From NCBI GenBank assembly GCA_014237395.1, contig JABZFP010000041.1, positions 1 to 64,000 on the forward strand: 64,000 nt of DNA, read 5' to 3'. The notes beneath the pieces were generated by a model. That model worked only from the letters and a program-made list of their open reading frames with translations, had not been told where the DNA came from and searched no databases. The stretch's first letter is position 1; every line of letters begins with the position of its first letter. Position numbers and translations under genes: made by a program. The DNA is from Desulfobacteraceae bacterium (GTDB lineage: Bacteria; Desulfobacterota; Desulfobacteria; Desulfobacterales; UBA5852). Positions 63,796 through 64,000 of this stretch are shown here, in pieces.

Positions 63796-64000
63796 ATGCT
63801 GGTGAACGTTCTGTTTTTTTCGATCCTGGTGGCCGCCCTGGGGCTGTGGGCCTGGCGCATCAGGGACCACCGGGCGGATCGCGCGGCCATGCAGCGGCTC
63901 GCCGCTGCTCAGCCTGCCGCACCGGCATGCTTTGACCCTGCGATGGTTGCCGATTTACCGGAACCGGCCCGGCGCTACTTCCTTTACACCATCCAGCCGG
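63796..64000 (+). CDS. DUF6920-like membrane-anchored protein (cut by window end)
   Basis: A partial gene continuing past the window, with at least 68 residues. The N-terminus is one membrane span (LVNVLFFSILVAALGLWAW) followed by RIRDHRADR and then DLPEPARRYFLYTIQP, which matches the L-P-x-P-V/A-x-R-Y motif opening the DUF6920 (formerly DUF6544) domain. Function of that family is unknown. The ATG lacks a strong ribosome binding site, but it gives the natural family start. Confidence 0.6.
   Translation, partial: MLVNVLFFSILVAALGLWAWRIRDHRADRAAMQRLAAAQPAAPACFDPAMVADLPEPARRYFLYTIQP

Noticed and set aside
1..64000. CRISPR arrays, tRNA/rRNA genes, insertion sequences or prophage
   Set aside because: I found no regularly spaced repeats, cloverleaf or rRNA sequence, transposase motif or phage structural gene; a covariance-model scan would be needed to exclude a missed tRNA.

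Overview
The window is about 64 kb of high-GC chromosomal DNA that reads like a Desulfobacterota (Desulfosarcina-type deltaproteobacterial) genome. The taxonomic call is inference. It rests on granule (phasin/PhaR-type) proteins, a low-potential single-cluster ferredoxin, two in-frame UGA selenoprotein genes, several radical-SAM enzymes, many zinc-ribbon signalling proteins and dispersed GC-rich intergenic hairpins. I saw no rRNA, tRNA, insertion sequence, prophage or CRISPR array.

Layout. 1-0.9 kb: phasin-like protein and a PhaR/phasin chimera. 1.2-10.7 kb: ferredoxin; two tandem ~690-aa proteins whose C-terminal halves match cyanobacterial acyl-ACP reductase; an alpha/beta hydrolase; a selenocysteine peroxiredoxin-like protein; a long-chain acyl-CoA synthetase. 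Together these suggest a fatty-acyl reduction or storage-lipid locus. 10.9-14.4 kb: small membrane proteins, prmA and a radical-SAM protein. 14.6-26.4 kb: a cassette with two B12-type radical-SAM enzymes, a gingipain-family (C25) peptidase, a 74-aa Nif11-like candidate precursor, a third radical-SAM enzyme, a class-I isoprenoid-synthase-like protein and a 1201-aa cyclase/ATPase/TPR regulator; it looks like an undescribed peptide-modification system. 26.7-27.3 kb: an AhpD-like selenoprotein. 27.4-31.0 kb: a PG-binding lipoprotein, a Hint-domain lipoprotein and a diguanylate cyclase. 31.2-34.9 kb: MoxR ATPase, VWA protein and a short acyl-CoA-dehydrogenase-like protein, interrupted by a composite repeat.

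35.2-41.1 kb: DNA glycosylase, lipoprotein, MFS transporter, flavin monooxygenase, histidine phosphatase, small winged-helix-like protein and Asp/Glu racemase. 41.5-45.8 kb: RND adaptor and pump. 46-51.6 kb: two exported proteins, one a probable outer-membrane barrel, and a PilZ protein. 51.9-56.0 kb: PLP trans-sulfuration enzyme, two tiny proteins with a clear terminator, and an XRE-cupin regulator with an acyl-CoA ligase behind a readable promoter and palindromic operator. 56.1-58.6 kb: a small basic protein, a DUF2917 protein and a MocR-type regulator. 58.9-60.4 kb: a HigB/HigA toxin-antitoxin pair whose antitoxin carries a metallopeptidase domain. 61.1-63.4 kb: ptsP. The window ends inside a DUF6920-like gene.

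The strongest unusual observations are: (i) the tandem acyl-ACP-reductase-like pair in which the catalytic cysteine is kept in one copy (Cys615) and is glycine in the other; (ii) two selenoprotein genes that a standard caller would split, each with a bSECIS-like hairpin at the right distance; (iii) the radical-SAM/C25/isoprenoid-synthase cassette; (iv) two families of intergenic hairpin repeats, one with compensatory base changes and a nested inverted-repeat insertion.
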